DNA from: Pigmentiphaga sp. H8
Lineage (GTDB): Bacteria > Pseudomonadota > Gammaproteobacteria > Burkholderiales > Burkholderiaceae_B
Direction: 5' to 3'
Assembly: GCF_003854895.1 (NCBI RefSeq)
Contig: NZ_CP033966.1
Coordinates: 1,984,001 to 2,048,000, forward strand
DNA length: 64,000 bases
Below the pieces are notes generated by a model. It had not been told where the DNA came from. It saw nothing but the letters and a program-made list of their open reading frames with translations, and made no database searches. Positions 7,615 through 15,909 of the stretch are shown here, piece by piece (the first letter of the stretch is position 1; each line of letters begins with the position of its first letter). The position numbers and the translations under genes were made by a program.

Positions 7615-9312
7615 ATGCGACTTGATACCTTAGACCGCGTTTGCGCCGATCCGGTGGCCTCTTTCGAAAGCGCCATCGATTTCTTCGCGCGCATCGACCA
7701 GCAGGGCCGGTTCCTGTATATCTCCGAGCCGGGGCTCGCGTTCATCGGCTATCACCGCGAGTACCTGCGCATCGTCACGCTGCGCGACCTGGTCCCGCAG
7801 GAAGACGCGCCCCTGCTCGAAGCCTGCCTGCGGCAGGCCCAGCAGACGGGCGAGGTGCAGAAGTGCACGCTGCACCTGATCAAGACGCTGACCTATCCCC
7901 GGCTGGTCGAGCTGCGCGTCGCGCCCGACGCGATCGAACCCGGACAGTTGCTGGTGGTCGGGCATGACGTGTCGGCCTGGGCCGACAACGAGCAGTGCCT
8001 GACCTACGCCATGTACCACGACGTGCTGACCGGGCTCGACAACCTGGCGTCGGCGCGCCACGAGATCGAGCGGGCCAAGCAGGAGGCGCTGGACAAGGGC
8101 TATCGCGTGGCCCTGCTGCAGATCGACATCGACGAGTTCCATCGCGTCAACCAGGCCTTCGGCTACGAAGCCGGCGACCGCATCCTGCACGAGACCGCGC
8201 TGCGGCTCAAGAGCGCCTGCCACGCCCGGGAATTCGTGGCGCGCTGCTACAGCGACGCCTTCCTGATCCTGTTGCGCGACGTGCCCGACCGCGACTACGT
8301 CGAGGAATTCGCCCGCCGTGTCTCCGATGCGATCCAGCTCCCGTATTCGCACGAGGGGCAGACGCTGCAACTGTCGGTGCGCATCGGTGCCGTGCTGTTT
8401 CCCGACCGGGCCAACGGCTGCGACCAGTTGCTCTACCACGTGGACGAGGCGCTGGCGCAGGCGGGCCGCAATCGCGGCTACAGCTTCGCCTTCTACGAGC
8501 GGCGCGCGGCCGGCAACCGGCCCGACACGCTCAGGCTGGAGTCCGACCTGCACAGCGGCATTCGCAACGGCGAGTTTTCGCTGCACTACCAGCCCATCGT
8601 CGAGGCGCGCAACGGCGAAGTGACCGGGATCGAGGCCCTGATGCGCTGGCATCATCCGGTCCTGGGCGCCGTCTCGCCCGAGATATTCATCTCGCTGGCG
8701 GAGTCGGCCGGCCTGATCAACTTCCTGGGCGGATGGGCCCTGAAGAATGCCTGCATGCAGCTCATGCAGTGGGACGCGCGCGGCATCCACCTGCAATACG
8801 CCAGCGTCAACGTCTCGGCCCAGCAGTTCCGCGACAAGCGTTTCCCCGCGGCGGTGCGCGAGGCGTTCAAGCTGACGGGGCTGGCGCCCCGGCGCATCGT
8901 GCTCGAAATTACCGAAAGCGTGCTGATGGAGGATCCGGCCCACGCCAAGACCCTGCTCGAGGAACTGACCGATCTGGGCGTGCGATTCGCCGTGGACGAC
9001 TTCGGCACCGGCTATTCCAGCCTGGCCTATCTGCAGAGCTTTCCGCTGGCCGCGCTGAAGATCGACCGGCGTTTCATCAGCAACCTGCCTTCCTCGCGCA
9101 ACGACCAGGCCATCGTCGATGCCATCGTGGGGCTGGCCGGCACGCTGGGCCTGGACCTGGTGGCCGAGGGCGTCGAAACCGAGGCCCAGCGCGACCTGCT
9201 GGTGGCCAGCGGCTGCGAATTGATCCAGGGCTGGCTGGTCTGCAAGGCCCTGCCCATCAACGAGCTGGCGCACAAGTTCGAAACCGGCGAGCTGCGGCCG
9301 CTGGCGAACTGA
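7615..9312 (+). CDS. PAS-GGDEF(degenerate)-EAL protein, probable c-di-GMP phosphodiesterase
   Basis: 565 residues. An N-terminal PAS-like sensor region (about 15-120) is followed by a GGDEF domain (about 135-295) whose active-site loop reads YSDAF where GGDEF is expected, so cyclase activity should be lost. The C-terminal EAL domain looks intact: EAL at residues 340-342, LEITESVLM, DDFGTGYSSLAYL, LKIDRRFI and AEGVETEAQ are all present. The protein should hydrolyse c-di-GMP, with the degenerate GGDEF perhaps acting as a GTP-sensing regulatory module. No N-terminal membrane segment is seen. The HDOD-protein gene follows 20 bp downstream. Confidence 0.92.
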   Translation: MRLDTLDRVCADPVASFESAIDFFARIDQQGRFLYISEPGLAFIGYHREYLRIVTLRDLVPQEDAPLLEACLRQAQQTGEVQKCTLHLIKTLTYPRLVELRVAPDAIEPGQLLVVGHDVSAWADNEQCLTYAMYHDVLTGLDNLASARHEIERAKQEALDKGYRVALLQIDIDEFHRVNQAFGYEAGDRILHETALRLKSACHAREFVARCYSDAFLILLRDVPDRDYVEEFARRVSDAIQLPYSHEGQTLQLSVRIGAVLFPDRANGCDQLLYHVDEALAQAGRNRGYSFAFYERRAAGNRPDTLRLESDLHSGIRNGEFSLHYQPIVEARNGEVTGIEALMRWHHPVLGAVSPEIFISLAESAGLINFLGGWALKNACMQLMQWDARGIHLQYASVNVSAQQFRDKRFPAAVREAFKLTGLAPRRIVLEITESVLMEDPAHAKTLLEELTDLGVRFAVDDFGTGYSSLAYLQSFPLAALKIDRRFISNLPSSRNDQAIVDAIVGLAGTLGLDLVAEGVETEAQRDLLVASGCELIQGWLVCKALPINELAHKFETGELRPLAN

Positions 9313-9332
9313 CGCCGGAACACGGATTTTTC

Positions 9333-10820
9333 ATGCCGGACATCCAACAACGCCACGCGTTGACCCGCAAGCTGTGGTCGCGCATCAACGAGCGCGGCGA
9401 CTTTCCGCTGCTGTCCGACTCCCTGCGCGCCACCATCTCGGCAATGAAGGGAGACGACCACGACATCACGGCGCTGGCCCAGATCGTGTTGTCGGACTTC
9501 ACGCTGACGCAGCGCGTCATCCGCCTGGCCAACTCGGCCATGTACATGGCCTTCGGCGGCAACATCACCACGGTGTCCCGCGCGCTGGTCGTGCTCGGCA
9601 TCGAGGCCGTGGGCCACCTGGTGCTGGGGCTCAAGCTGGTCGACCATTTCCAGCAGTCGCACCTGCAACTGCAGCGGCTGGACGCCAAGCTGGAGCTGAA
9701 CCGGGCGATGCTGGCCGGCTGCGTGGCGCGCAGGGTATGCGAGGTGCGCGAGCTGCTGACCAGCGAGGAAGCCGTGGTCTGCACGCTGATGCGCCAGCTC
9801 GGCAAGCTGCTGTGCATCTTCTATCTCGAGAGCGAGTGGACCCAGATCCGCGAGCATGCCCTGGAGTACCGCCGCACCGAGGACGAAGTGTCGGCCGAGG
9901 TGCTGGGCATCAGCTTCGAGGAACTGGCCGAGGACGCCGCCGAGCGTTGGGGGCTGCCGGCGGTGATCCGGCGCGGCATGGAGCCCTTCGACCTTGCCGG
10001 CCTGCCAGCCGACCAGGACATCGTGCTGGACCACGACCCGTGGCTGCGCGCGGTGGCCAGCTTCTCGGTGCAGATGTCGCGCAGCATGACCATCGCGGGC
10101 GGCGACGTCGAGCTGCGCGAGCGCCGGATGCGCGAGACGGTGCAGCGCTATGCGCGCGCGCTGGCGGTCGAGCCCGAGCCGCTGTACGAGATCATGGAGG
10201 AACTGACCCGCGAGCGGGCCAGCCAGCGCTTCATCCAGGAAATCGACGACCTGCACGCCGAATCGACGCAGGGCGGTTCGCACAATGCCGAGCGCACGCT
10301 GCGCGAAGGCATGCGCGACCTGCGCTCGCTGCCGTCCGAGCACCACCTGGGTCCGGTGCTGGCCATGGCGTCCGAGGCCATGCTGGCGGGCATGCAGTTC
10401 TCGCGCACCATCGTTTTCGTGCGCGATCCACGCCGCCATACCTTCGAGGCGCGGCTGGGGTTCGGCCGCGGCATCGAACAGTTACTCCCTCAATTGCGCT
10501 TCAATGAGATATTCTCGGTGGACGTCTTCCACCTGGCCATCACCAATTCAGTGGGAATCTTCATCGAGAACGCCTGCGACCCCAAGTTCAGCGTCCACAT
10601 CCCGCGCTGGTTCCGCGATGCCGTGCCCGATTCGCACGCCTTCGTGCTGCTGCCCGTGCGCGCCGACAAGGACACCGTGGCGCTGATCTACGGCGACTGG
10701 AACAGCGCGCAGCTGGCTCGCAAGATCCTTCCCGAGGAAATGGCCGCCCTGAACGAGCTGGCGCGGGAACTGGGCCGATTCTTCGGCCATGCCCGCACGG
10801 CGGCTCGCGAAGCGCCTTGA
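9333..10820 (+). CDS. HDOD-domain signalling protein with C-terminal GAF-like region
   Basis: 495 residues. Residues about 12-210 form an HDOD domain (FPLLSDSLRATISAM, LSDFTLTQRVIRLANSAMYM, ALVVLGIEAVGHLVL), a non-enzymatic HD-like fold used in bacterial signalling. The C-terminal part (about 310-495) resembles a GAF sensor domain. It starts at ATG 9333, 20 bp after the EAL protein's stop codon, and ends at a stop overlapping the next gene's TTG start. The pairing with a c-di-GMP phosphodiesterase suggests a shared signalling output; the exact partner is unknown. Confidence 0.88.
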   Translation: MPDIQQRHALTRKLWSRINERGDFPLLSDSLRATISAMKGDDHDITALAQIVLSDFTLTQRVIRLANSAMYMAFGGNITTVSRALVVLGIEAVGHLVLGLKLVDHFQQSHLQLQRLDAKLELNRAMLAGCVARRVCEVRELLTSEEAVVCTLMRQLGKLLCIFYLESEWTQIREHALEYRRTEDEVSAEVLGISFEELAEDAAERWGLPAVIRRGMEPFDLAGLPADQDIVLDHDPWLRAVASFSVQMSRSMTIAGGDVELRERRMRETVQRYARALAVEPEPLYEIMEELTRERASQRFIQEIDDLHAESTQGGSHNAERTLREGMRDLRSLPSEHHLGPVLAMASEAMLAGMQFSRTIVFVRDPRRHTFEARLGFGRGIEQLLPQLRFNEIFSVDVFHLAITNSVGIFIENACDPKFSVHIPRWFRDAVPDSHAFVLLPVRADKDTVALIYGDWNSAQLARKILPEEMAALNELARELGRFFGHARTAAREAP

Positions 10821-11821
10821 GCGGCGGCCGCGACGCCTTGCATCGCCAGTTGATCGAACTGGCACGGCGAAAGGCGCTGTCGGCCCGGGCGGCGGAGGAG
10901 GGGCTGCGGTTGGCGGCGGTGCTGCCCGACGGACCGGCCTGGCGGCGTTTCCTCGAACACGTCTGCGCCTACGGGGGCGCGCTGGCCTGCGCCGCGGGCA
11001 TCATCTTCCTGGTGGCCTTCAACTGGCAGGAATGGCCGCCCATCGCCAAGTTTTCCCTGTTGCAAGCCCTGCTGGCGGCCGCCGCCGCGGGGGCGTGGCG
11101 CCTGGGCACGGCGCGGCCGGCGGGCCGGGTGGCGCTGCTGTTCGCGATGATCCTGTGCGGCGCGCTGCTGGCCTATCTCGGCCAGCACTACCAGACCGGG
11201 GCCGACAGCTACCAGTTGTTCCTGGCGTGGGGCCTTGTCATCCTGCCCTGGGTGGCCGCGTCGCGGTCGGCCGCGGCGTGGGCGCTGCTGCTGGTGCTGG
11301 CCAACCTGGCGGTCCAGCTTTACGTAGGGCGGTTCTCGCCTTTCCTGCTGGCCGCGCTGGACGGAGGATGGCCACATCCCTGGCTGTTCTGGCTGAACCT
11401 GGCCGCCGTCGCGGCGGCCGAAGGGTTGGGCGGCCGGCTGATCGACGGCGGCCGGCTGCGTTTCCTGCCCCGGCTGGCCGGCGTGCTGGTGCTGGCCGCC
11501 ATCGTCGGCGCACTGTTCGGCGCGATCCTGGGCGAAGCGCGCGCCGGCGGCATCCTGGCCTGGGCCACGCGGGCCGTGATGGCCTTGGTCCTGGCCGGCG
11601 GTTTCCTGTTCTACCAGTGGCGCCGGGACCTGCCCATGCTTACCCTGTGCTGCCTGGCGGCGATCGCGGTCGCGACGGCAGGGCTCGCGCGGCTGCTGGC
11701 CGAAGGCGATCCGGGCGAGCTCTCGCTGCTTGTCGTAGGCGGTTTCCTGATCGCGGCCTCGGCCGGCGCCGCCGCCTGGCTGCGGCGTTTGCAGGCCCGG
11801 TGGGCGGGAGAGGCGGCATGA
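10817..11821 (+). CDS. DUF2157-domain multi-spanning membrane protein
   Basis: 334 residues. A short soluble N-terminus (HRQLIELARRKALSARAAEE) with the DUF2157 pattern is followed by at least eight hydrophobic segments. The start is a TTG that overlaps the preceding TGA stop, pointing to translational coupling with the HDOD gene. The stop overlaps the next gene's ATG by four bases. DUF2157 proteins are typically encoded next to DUF4401 and GDYXXLXY proteins, as here. Function unknown; an inner-membrane complex is likely. Confidence 0.87.
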   Translation: MSGGRDALHRQLIELARRKALSARAAEEGLRLAAVLPDGPAWRRFLEHVCAYGGALACAAGIIFLVAFNWQEWPPIAKFSLLQALLAAAAAGAWRLGTARPAGRVALLFAMILCGALLAYLGQHYQTGADSYQLFLAWGLVILPWVAASRSAAAWALLLVLANLAVQLYVGRFSPFLLAALDGGWPHPWLFWLNLAAVAAAEGLGGRLIDGGRLRFLPRLAGVLVLAAIVGALFGAILGEARAGGILAWATRAVMALVLAGGFLFYQWRRDLPMLTLCCLAAIAVATAGLARLLAEGDPGELSLLVVGGFLIAASAGAAAWLRRLQARWAGEAA

Positions 11822-12855
11822 CCGGCCTGCCGCAGGTCTGGGACGAATTGCGCCGGCAGGGGCTGGCCGAGGGCGATGTCCCGCCCGCGATGCCGGCCGA
11901 AGCCGCCATGCCCTGGCACGTGCGCCTGATGCTGGGCGTGTGCGGCTGGCTGGGCGGCCTTCTGCTGCTGGTCTTCGCCGGACTGGTCGTGCCGGATCCC
12001 TTCGACTCGCACAGCCTGGTGGTGGTGGGCGTGCTGTTGCTGATCGTCGCCCGCATGCTGCTGCACGGCCAGCCGCCCGAACTGCGCGCGCAGTTCGCGC
12101 TCAGCCTCTGCCTGGCGGGCTACGGTGCCGTCGCCGTCGCCGGCGCGGCCTGGTTGCCCGTCTGGGGGACTTTCCTGGCGGCAGCGGGACTGGGGCTGGT
12201 CCTGGCGGCCGTCATGCCGCATGCGATCGCTCGCTGTTTCGGCGTCCTGGCCTTGCTGCTGGCGGGCGAGGGGTGTTTGCGCGAGCTGGGCTGGCCCAGT
12301 CCCGTGCCGGCCATCGCGGCCTGGACCTGCGCGGCGACCTGGCTGGACGAGACCCGGTGGGCGCATCGTCTGGGACAAATCCAGGCACCGCTGGCCTGGG
12401 GCGCGACGCTGGCGCTGTGGGTGCTGGGCCTGGCCGGCGCGCTGCTGCCCGGCATGGACCTGTCGGTGCCGCCCGCCTGGCGTGGCCTGGCCTGGGCGGC
12501 GTATTTGCTGGCGGCGTTGCCGCTGGCCTGGGTGGCCTGGCGCCTGTCGGCCCGCGCGCGCCCGGCCGTCCGCGGCTGGGCCGCCGGTACCGCGTGCGTG
12601 CTGGTGCTGGCCGGGGCCTGGGTCCCGGGCGTGGCCTTCGGCCTGATGACCGCGCTGCTGGGCCATGCCCGTGCCCGTATTCCGCTCTGGGTAGGCGGGC
12701 TGCTGGTGGCGCTGTGGAGCATAGGGTGGTTCTACTACGCGCAGGCCTGGTCCCTGCCGCGCAAGGCGGCGGTGCTGCTGGCGCTGGGGGGCGTGCTGCT
12801 GCTGGCCTGGCGCGGCATCGCCCGGTTGGGCGCGCCGGAGGCCGGCCATGAGTGA
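11818..12855 (+). CDS. DUF4401-domain membrane protein
   Basis: 345 residues, Trp-, Leu- and Ala-rich, with roughly ten hydrophobic helices and a short soluble start (LPQVWDELRRQGLAEGD). The order and character match DUF4401 proteins that accompany DUF2157. It begins with an ATGA overlap and ends overlapping the next gene by eight bases, so the three genes are almost certainly translated as a unit. Function unknown. Confidence 0.85.
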   Translation: MTGLPQVWDELRRQGLAEGDVPPAMPAEAAMPWHVRLMLGVCGWLGGLLLLVFAGLVVPDPFDSHSLVVVGVLLLIVARMLLHGQPPELRAQFALSLCLAGYGAVAVAGAAWLPVWGTFLAAAGLGLVLAAVMPHAIARCFGVLALLLAGEGCLRELGWPSPVPAIAAWTCAATWLDETRWAHRLGQIQAPLAWGATLALWVLGLAGALLPGMDLSVPPAWRGLAWAAYLLAALPLAWVAWRLSARARPAVRGWAAGTACVLVLAGAWVPGVAFGLMTALLGHARARIPLWVGGLLVALWSIGWFYYAQAWSLPRKAAVLLALGGVLLLAWRGIARLGAPEAGHE

Positions 12856-13363
12856 ACGCCTGGTCCGCTGGCTGATCGCCGCCGGGCTGGTCCTGGTGCT
12901 GGGCCTGGTCAATGCGTCGATCTGGCGCAATGAATCGCTGCTGGCCAGCGGGACGCTGGTGTCGCTGGAGCTGGCGCCGGTCGACCCCCGGTCGCTGATG
13001 CAAGGCGACTACATGGCGCTGGACTGGGCGGTCGCGCGCGAACTGCGCCAGCGCCTGGGCCAGGACTTGCCCGCTTCGGGAACACTCGTGGTCCGGCGCG
13101 AGGCCGGCTCCAGCCGCGCCGGACTGGTCAGGCTGGACGACGGCGCGCCGCTGGCCGAGCGCGAACACCGGCTGGCCTATACCGTGCGAGACGGGCGGGT
13201 CAGGATCGTGACCGACGCCTATTTCTTCCAGGAAGGGCGCGCCGCGGACTTCGAGCGTGCCCGCTACGGCGCGCTGCGCGTAGGCGAGGACGGCCGCGCG
13301 CTGCTGGTCGGCCTGCAGGACGCCGACCTGGGCTGGCTGGGCCCTCGCGGCAAGCAGCCGTAA
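12848..13363 (+). CDS. GDYXXLXY-family protein
   Basis: 171 residues with one N-terminal membrane anchor (residues about 8-24), then an extracytoplasmic domain carrying the family motif GDYMALDW at residues 53-60; the last aromatic is Trp rather than the usual Tyr. It is the third member of the DUF2157-DUF4401-GDYXXLXY set. The product is probably an inner-membrane-tethered periplasmic subunit. No enzymatic motif is evident. Confidence 0.88.
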   Translation: MSERLVRWLIAAGLVLVLGLVNASIWRNESLLASGTLVSLELAPVDPRSLMQGDYMALDWAVARELRQRLGQDLPASGTLVVRREAGSSRAGLVRLDDGAPLAEREHRLAYTVRDGRVRIVTDAYFFQEGRAADFERARYGALRVGEDGRALLVGLQDADLGWLGPRGKQP

Positions 13364-13376
13364 GGGCCCGGCGGCG

Positions 13377-14297
13377 TCAGTCTTCCTGGTTCTTGGCCTG
13401 GTTGACGTTGGTGTCGGCGGGCACGCTCTGGGTCAGCCAGACGTTGCCGCCGACCGTCGAGCCCCGGCCGATGGTGATGCGGCCCAGGATGGTCGCGCCG
13501 GCGTAGATGACCACGTCGTCTTCCACGATGGGGTGGCGGGCGATGCCCTTGGTCAGCTTGCCGTCGGGGTCGGCGGGGAAGCGCTTGGCGCCCAGCGTGA
13601 CGGCCTGGTACAGGCGCACGCGTTCGCCGATGATCGTGGTCTCTCCGATCACCACGCCCGTGCCGTGGTCGATGAAGAAGCTGGCGCCGATCTGCGCGGC
13701 CGGGTGGATGTCGATGCCGGTGGCCGAGTGGGCGATGTCCGAGATCAGCCGAGCCAGGAAGGGCGCGCCCAGCTTGTGGATGGCATGGGCCAGCCGGTAA
13801 TGGATGATGGCCTTGATGCCGGGGTAGGACAGCAGGATTTCGGAAATGCTGGTGGCCGCCGGATCGCCCTGGTAGGCCGCGTGCAGGTCGCTGACCAGGA
13901 CGGCGCGAATGGCCGGCAATTGCGCGGCGAAGCGTCGGGTGAGCTCGACCGCCTTGCCTGCCAGGTTCTGCTTGTCGTGGGTGTCCGGCGCTTCCGAGAA
14001 ATACAGCGCGCGGCGAACCTGTTCACAGAGCAGGTTGAGCGTGGCGTTCAGCGTGTTGCCGACGAAATAGTCGATGCTGTCGTCGGTCAGCTTGCAGCGC
14101 CCGTAATGCGTGGGGAAGAGCGCGGCCGACAGGCCGTCCAGCACGGTGACCAGGGCCTCGCGCGAGGGCAGCTCGCGCACCCGGTCCAGGTAGCGGATCT
14201 TGTGCTCGATCTCGCGCGAGGTGCGCAACTGCTCGACGATGTCGGCCAGGTGCCACTCGGGAGCGATGTCCGGGGACGGCGTGTGCGGTAGGTTCAT
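13377..14297 (-). CDS. Serine O-acetyltransferase, EpsC type
   Basis: 306 residues. The C-terminal half is a left-handed beta-helix acetyltransferase with hexapeptide repeats (GIDIHPAAQIGASFFIDHG, TGVVIGETTIIGERVRLYQ, LGAKRFP, GATILGRITIGRGSTVGGNV). The Asp-His pair in IDHGTG is catalytic in serine acetyltransferases. The long helical N-terminus fits the EpsC branch. The enzyme makes O-acetylserine from serine and acetyl-CoA, the first step of cysteine synthesis. I chose the ATG at 14297; translation could be read further upstream but that region is promoter-like. Divergent from the liv operon. Confidence 0.92.
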   Translation of the reverse strand: MNLPHTPSPDIAPEWHLADIVEQLRTSREIEHKIRYLDRVRELPSREALVTVLDGLSAALFPTHYGRCKLTDDSIDYFVGNTLNATLNLLCEQVRRALYFSEAPDTHDKQNLAGKAVELTRRFAAQLPAIRAVLVSDLHAAYQGDPAATSISEILLSYPGIKAIIHYRLAHAIHKLGAPFLARLISDIAHSATGIDIHPAAQIGASFFIDHGTGVVIGETTIIGERVRLYQAVTLGAKRFPADPDGKLTKGIARHPIVEDDVVIYAGATILGRITIGRGSTVGGNVWLTQSVPADTNVNQAKNQED

Positions 14298-14348
14298 GAC
14301 GGAAAAATAGGTTGCGTGGGCAATGTCCCCAAGCATAGTCGAAGCGGC

Positions 14349-14366
14349 TTTCCCCGCTAGGGGAAA
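14349..14366. promoter_or_regulatory. Dyad between the serine acetyltransferase gene and the liv operon
   Basis: TTTCCCC-GCTA-GGGGAAA is a perfect 7-bp inverted repeat with a four-base centre, in the 220-bp divergent intergenic region. A TAGAATAT -10-like element for the rightward operon follows near 14400. The dyad could be a regulator site shared by both genes or a hairpin in a leader RNA. No identity is assigned. Confidence 0.45.
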
Positions 14367-14517
14367 CCCTTTCGACTCGTCTGGTATGGCCCGAAACGGT
14401 AGAATATCGCCCCAAGTCGCCCGCGCATGGGCCCCGCGCCGGCTCGCGCCGCAGGAGTCCGGGCACCAGCCCAGGCACAAACCCAGGCGCAAACGCGACA
14501 CCTATAGGGACACTCAC

Positions 14518-15669
14518 ATGAACCGCATTTTCAGTCAATCGCTGGTGGCAGCGGCCGCCCTCGGCGCCGCTGCGTTCGCCCAGGCCGCCGACGTCAAGAT
14601 CGGCCTCGCGGCCGCCCTGTCCGGCGGTGCCGGCCAGTACGGCGCCGCCATCCGCAACGGCTTCCAGCTGGCCGCCGACGAACTCAACGCCGCGGGCGGC
14701 GTCAACGGCAACACCATCAAGCTGGTCATCGAAGACGAACAGGGCAAGAAAGAAGAAGCCATCAACGTCTTCAAGAAGCTGGTGTTCCAGGACAAGGTCG
14801 TGCTGATCTTCGGCCCGACGCTGTCCAACTCGGCCCAGGCCGCCGACCCGATCGCGCAGGCTGCCAAGACCCCGGTGTTCGGCACCTCCAACACCGCGGA
14901 CGGCATCACCTCCATCGGCAACTACGTCTTCCGCAACTCGGTCACCGAGGCCGACGTGCTGCCCGAGACCATCCGCGTCGCCGCCAAGCACAACGGCATC
15001 AAGAAAGTCGCGGTGTTCTACGGCAACGACGACGTCTTCACCAAGAGCGGCTACGACAACTTCAAGAAGGCCCTGGCAGACCTGAAGATCCCGGTCACCA
15101 CGACCGAGACCTTCGCCAAGGGCGACGTCGACTTCAAGGCCCAACTGACCAAGATCAAGGCCACCAATCCCGACGCCGTGGTGCTGTCGGCGCTGATCGC
15201 CGAAGGCGGTCCCATCATGGTGCAGGCGCGCCAGCTGGGCCTGAACGTGCCCTTCATCGGCGGCAACGGCATGAACTCGGTCAAGGTGTTCGACCTGGCC
15301 AAGGAGCGGGCCGACGGCCTGTGGGTCGGCAGCCCCTGGTCCATCGAGAACGGCACCCCCGAGAACACCAAGTTCATCGCCGCCTACAAGGCGAAGTACA
15401 ATGTGGCCCCCGACCAGTTCGCCGCCCAGGCCTACGACGCGATGCACATCGTGGCCGAAGCCCTGAAGAAGGTGAAGCTGTCGGGCAACCTGCAGGCCGA
15501 CCGCACCGCCCTCCAGGCGGCGCTGCCCGCGGTGAAGATCACCGGCGCGACCGGTGCCTTCCAGTTCCGCCAGGCCAAGGGTGTCGCCGGCAAGCCCGGC
15601 GGCTACGATGCGGTCCAGACCCCCATCGTGATGGTTACCCGCGGCGGCCGCTACGTCATCGAGAAATAA
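14518..15669 (+). CDS. livJ: Branched-chain amino acid ABC transporter, substrate-binding protein
   Basis: 383 residues with a signal peptide ending AAFAQA and mature start ADVKIGLAAALSG. Family patterns include GAAIRNGFQLAADELNAAGG, LVIEDEQGKKEEAI and FGPTLSNSAQAADP. This is the periplasmic receptor for leucine, isoleucine, valine or a related amide. First gene of a complete livJ-H-M-G-F operon, separated from livH by a 12-bp-stem hairpin that probably lets the receptor be made in excess. Ligand specificity cannot be read from sequence alone. Confidence 0.93.
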   Translation: MNRIFSQSLVAAAALGAAAFAQAADVKIGLAAALSGGAGQYGAAIRNGFQLAADELNAAGGVNGNTIKLVIEDEQGKKEEAINVFKKLVFQDKVVLIFGPTLSNSAQAADPIAQAAKTPVFGTSNTADGITSIGNYVFRNSVTEADVLPETIRVAAKHNGIKKVAVFYGNDDVFTKSGYDNFKKALADLKIPVTTTETFAKGDVDFKAQLTKIKATNPDAVVLSALIAEGGPIMVQARQLGLNVPFIGGNGMNSVKVFDLAKERADGLWVGSPWSIENGTPENTKFIAAYKAKYNVAPDQFAAQAYDAMHIVAEALKKVKLSGNLQADRTALQAALPAVKITGATGAFQFRQAKGVAGKPGGYDAVQTPIVMVTRGGRYVIEK

Positions 15670-15711
15670 GCGGTACCCGCGGAACCCGCCGGCCTCGCGC
15701 CGGCGATCCGA

Positions 15712-15738
15712 AAAGGGCGCGGGACTCCCGCGCCCTTT
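15712..15738 (+). terminator. Stem-loop terminator/attenuator between livJ and livH
   Basis: AAAGGGCGCGGG pairs perfectly with CCCGCGCCCTTT around an ACT loop, followed by only a short T-rich tail (TTTGT). It sits 43 bp after the receptor stop codon. The weak U-tract suggests partial termination, giving more receptor than permease message, a common arrangement in liv operons. Confidence 0.75.
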
Positions 15739-15843
15739 GTAATAGCAAAGTAGGGCTCGTGCCCATTTTCCATTGGTAATCTTGCTGCTTCGCTCCTGTA
15801 TCCGGCCCTGGCAAAAAGTAGGCCGCCCGATCCAGGGCGCCGA

Positions 15844-15908
15844 GGATCCGGCTCCGCCGGTCCTCCAGCGCCGCCCCCCGGGGGGCGCGCGAAGCGCGTA
15901 GGGGGGGG
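15844..15908 (+). repeat. Dispersed GC-rich palindromic repeat, right part, abutting livH
   Basis: The 20-base core at 15844-15863 (GGATCCGGCTCCGCCGGTCC) is the exact reverse complement of 42101-42120. It is followed by a C6-G6 block and a GTAGGGGGGGG tract that ends two bases before the livH start codon. The G tract is the only ribosome-binding-like sequence for livH. It looks like an intergenic palindromic element rather than a coding remnant. Confidence 0.7.
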
Positions 15909-15909
15909 C

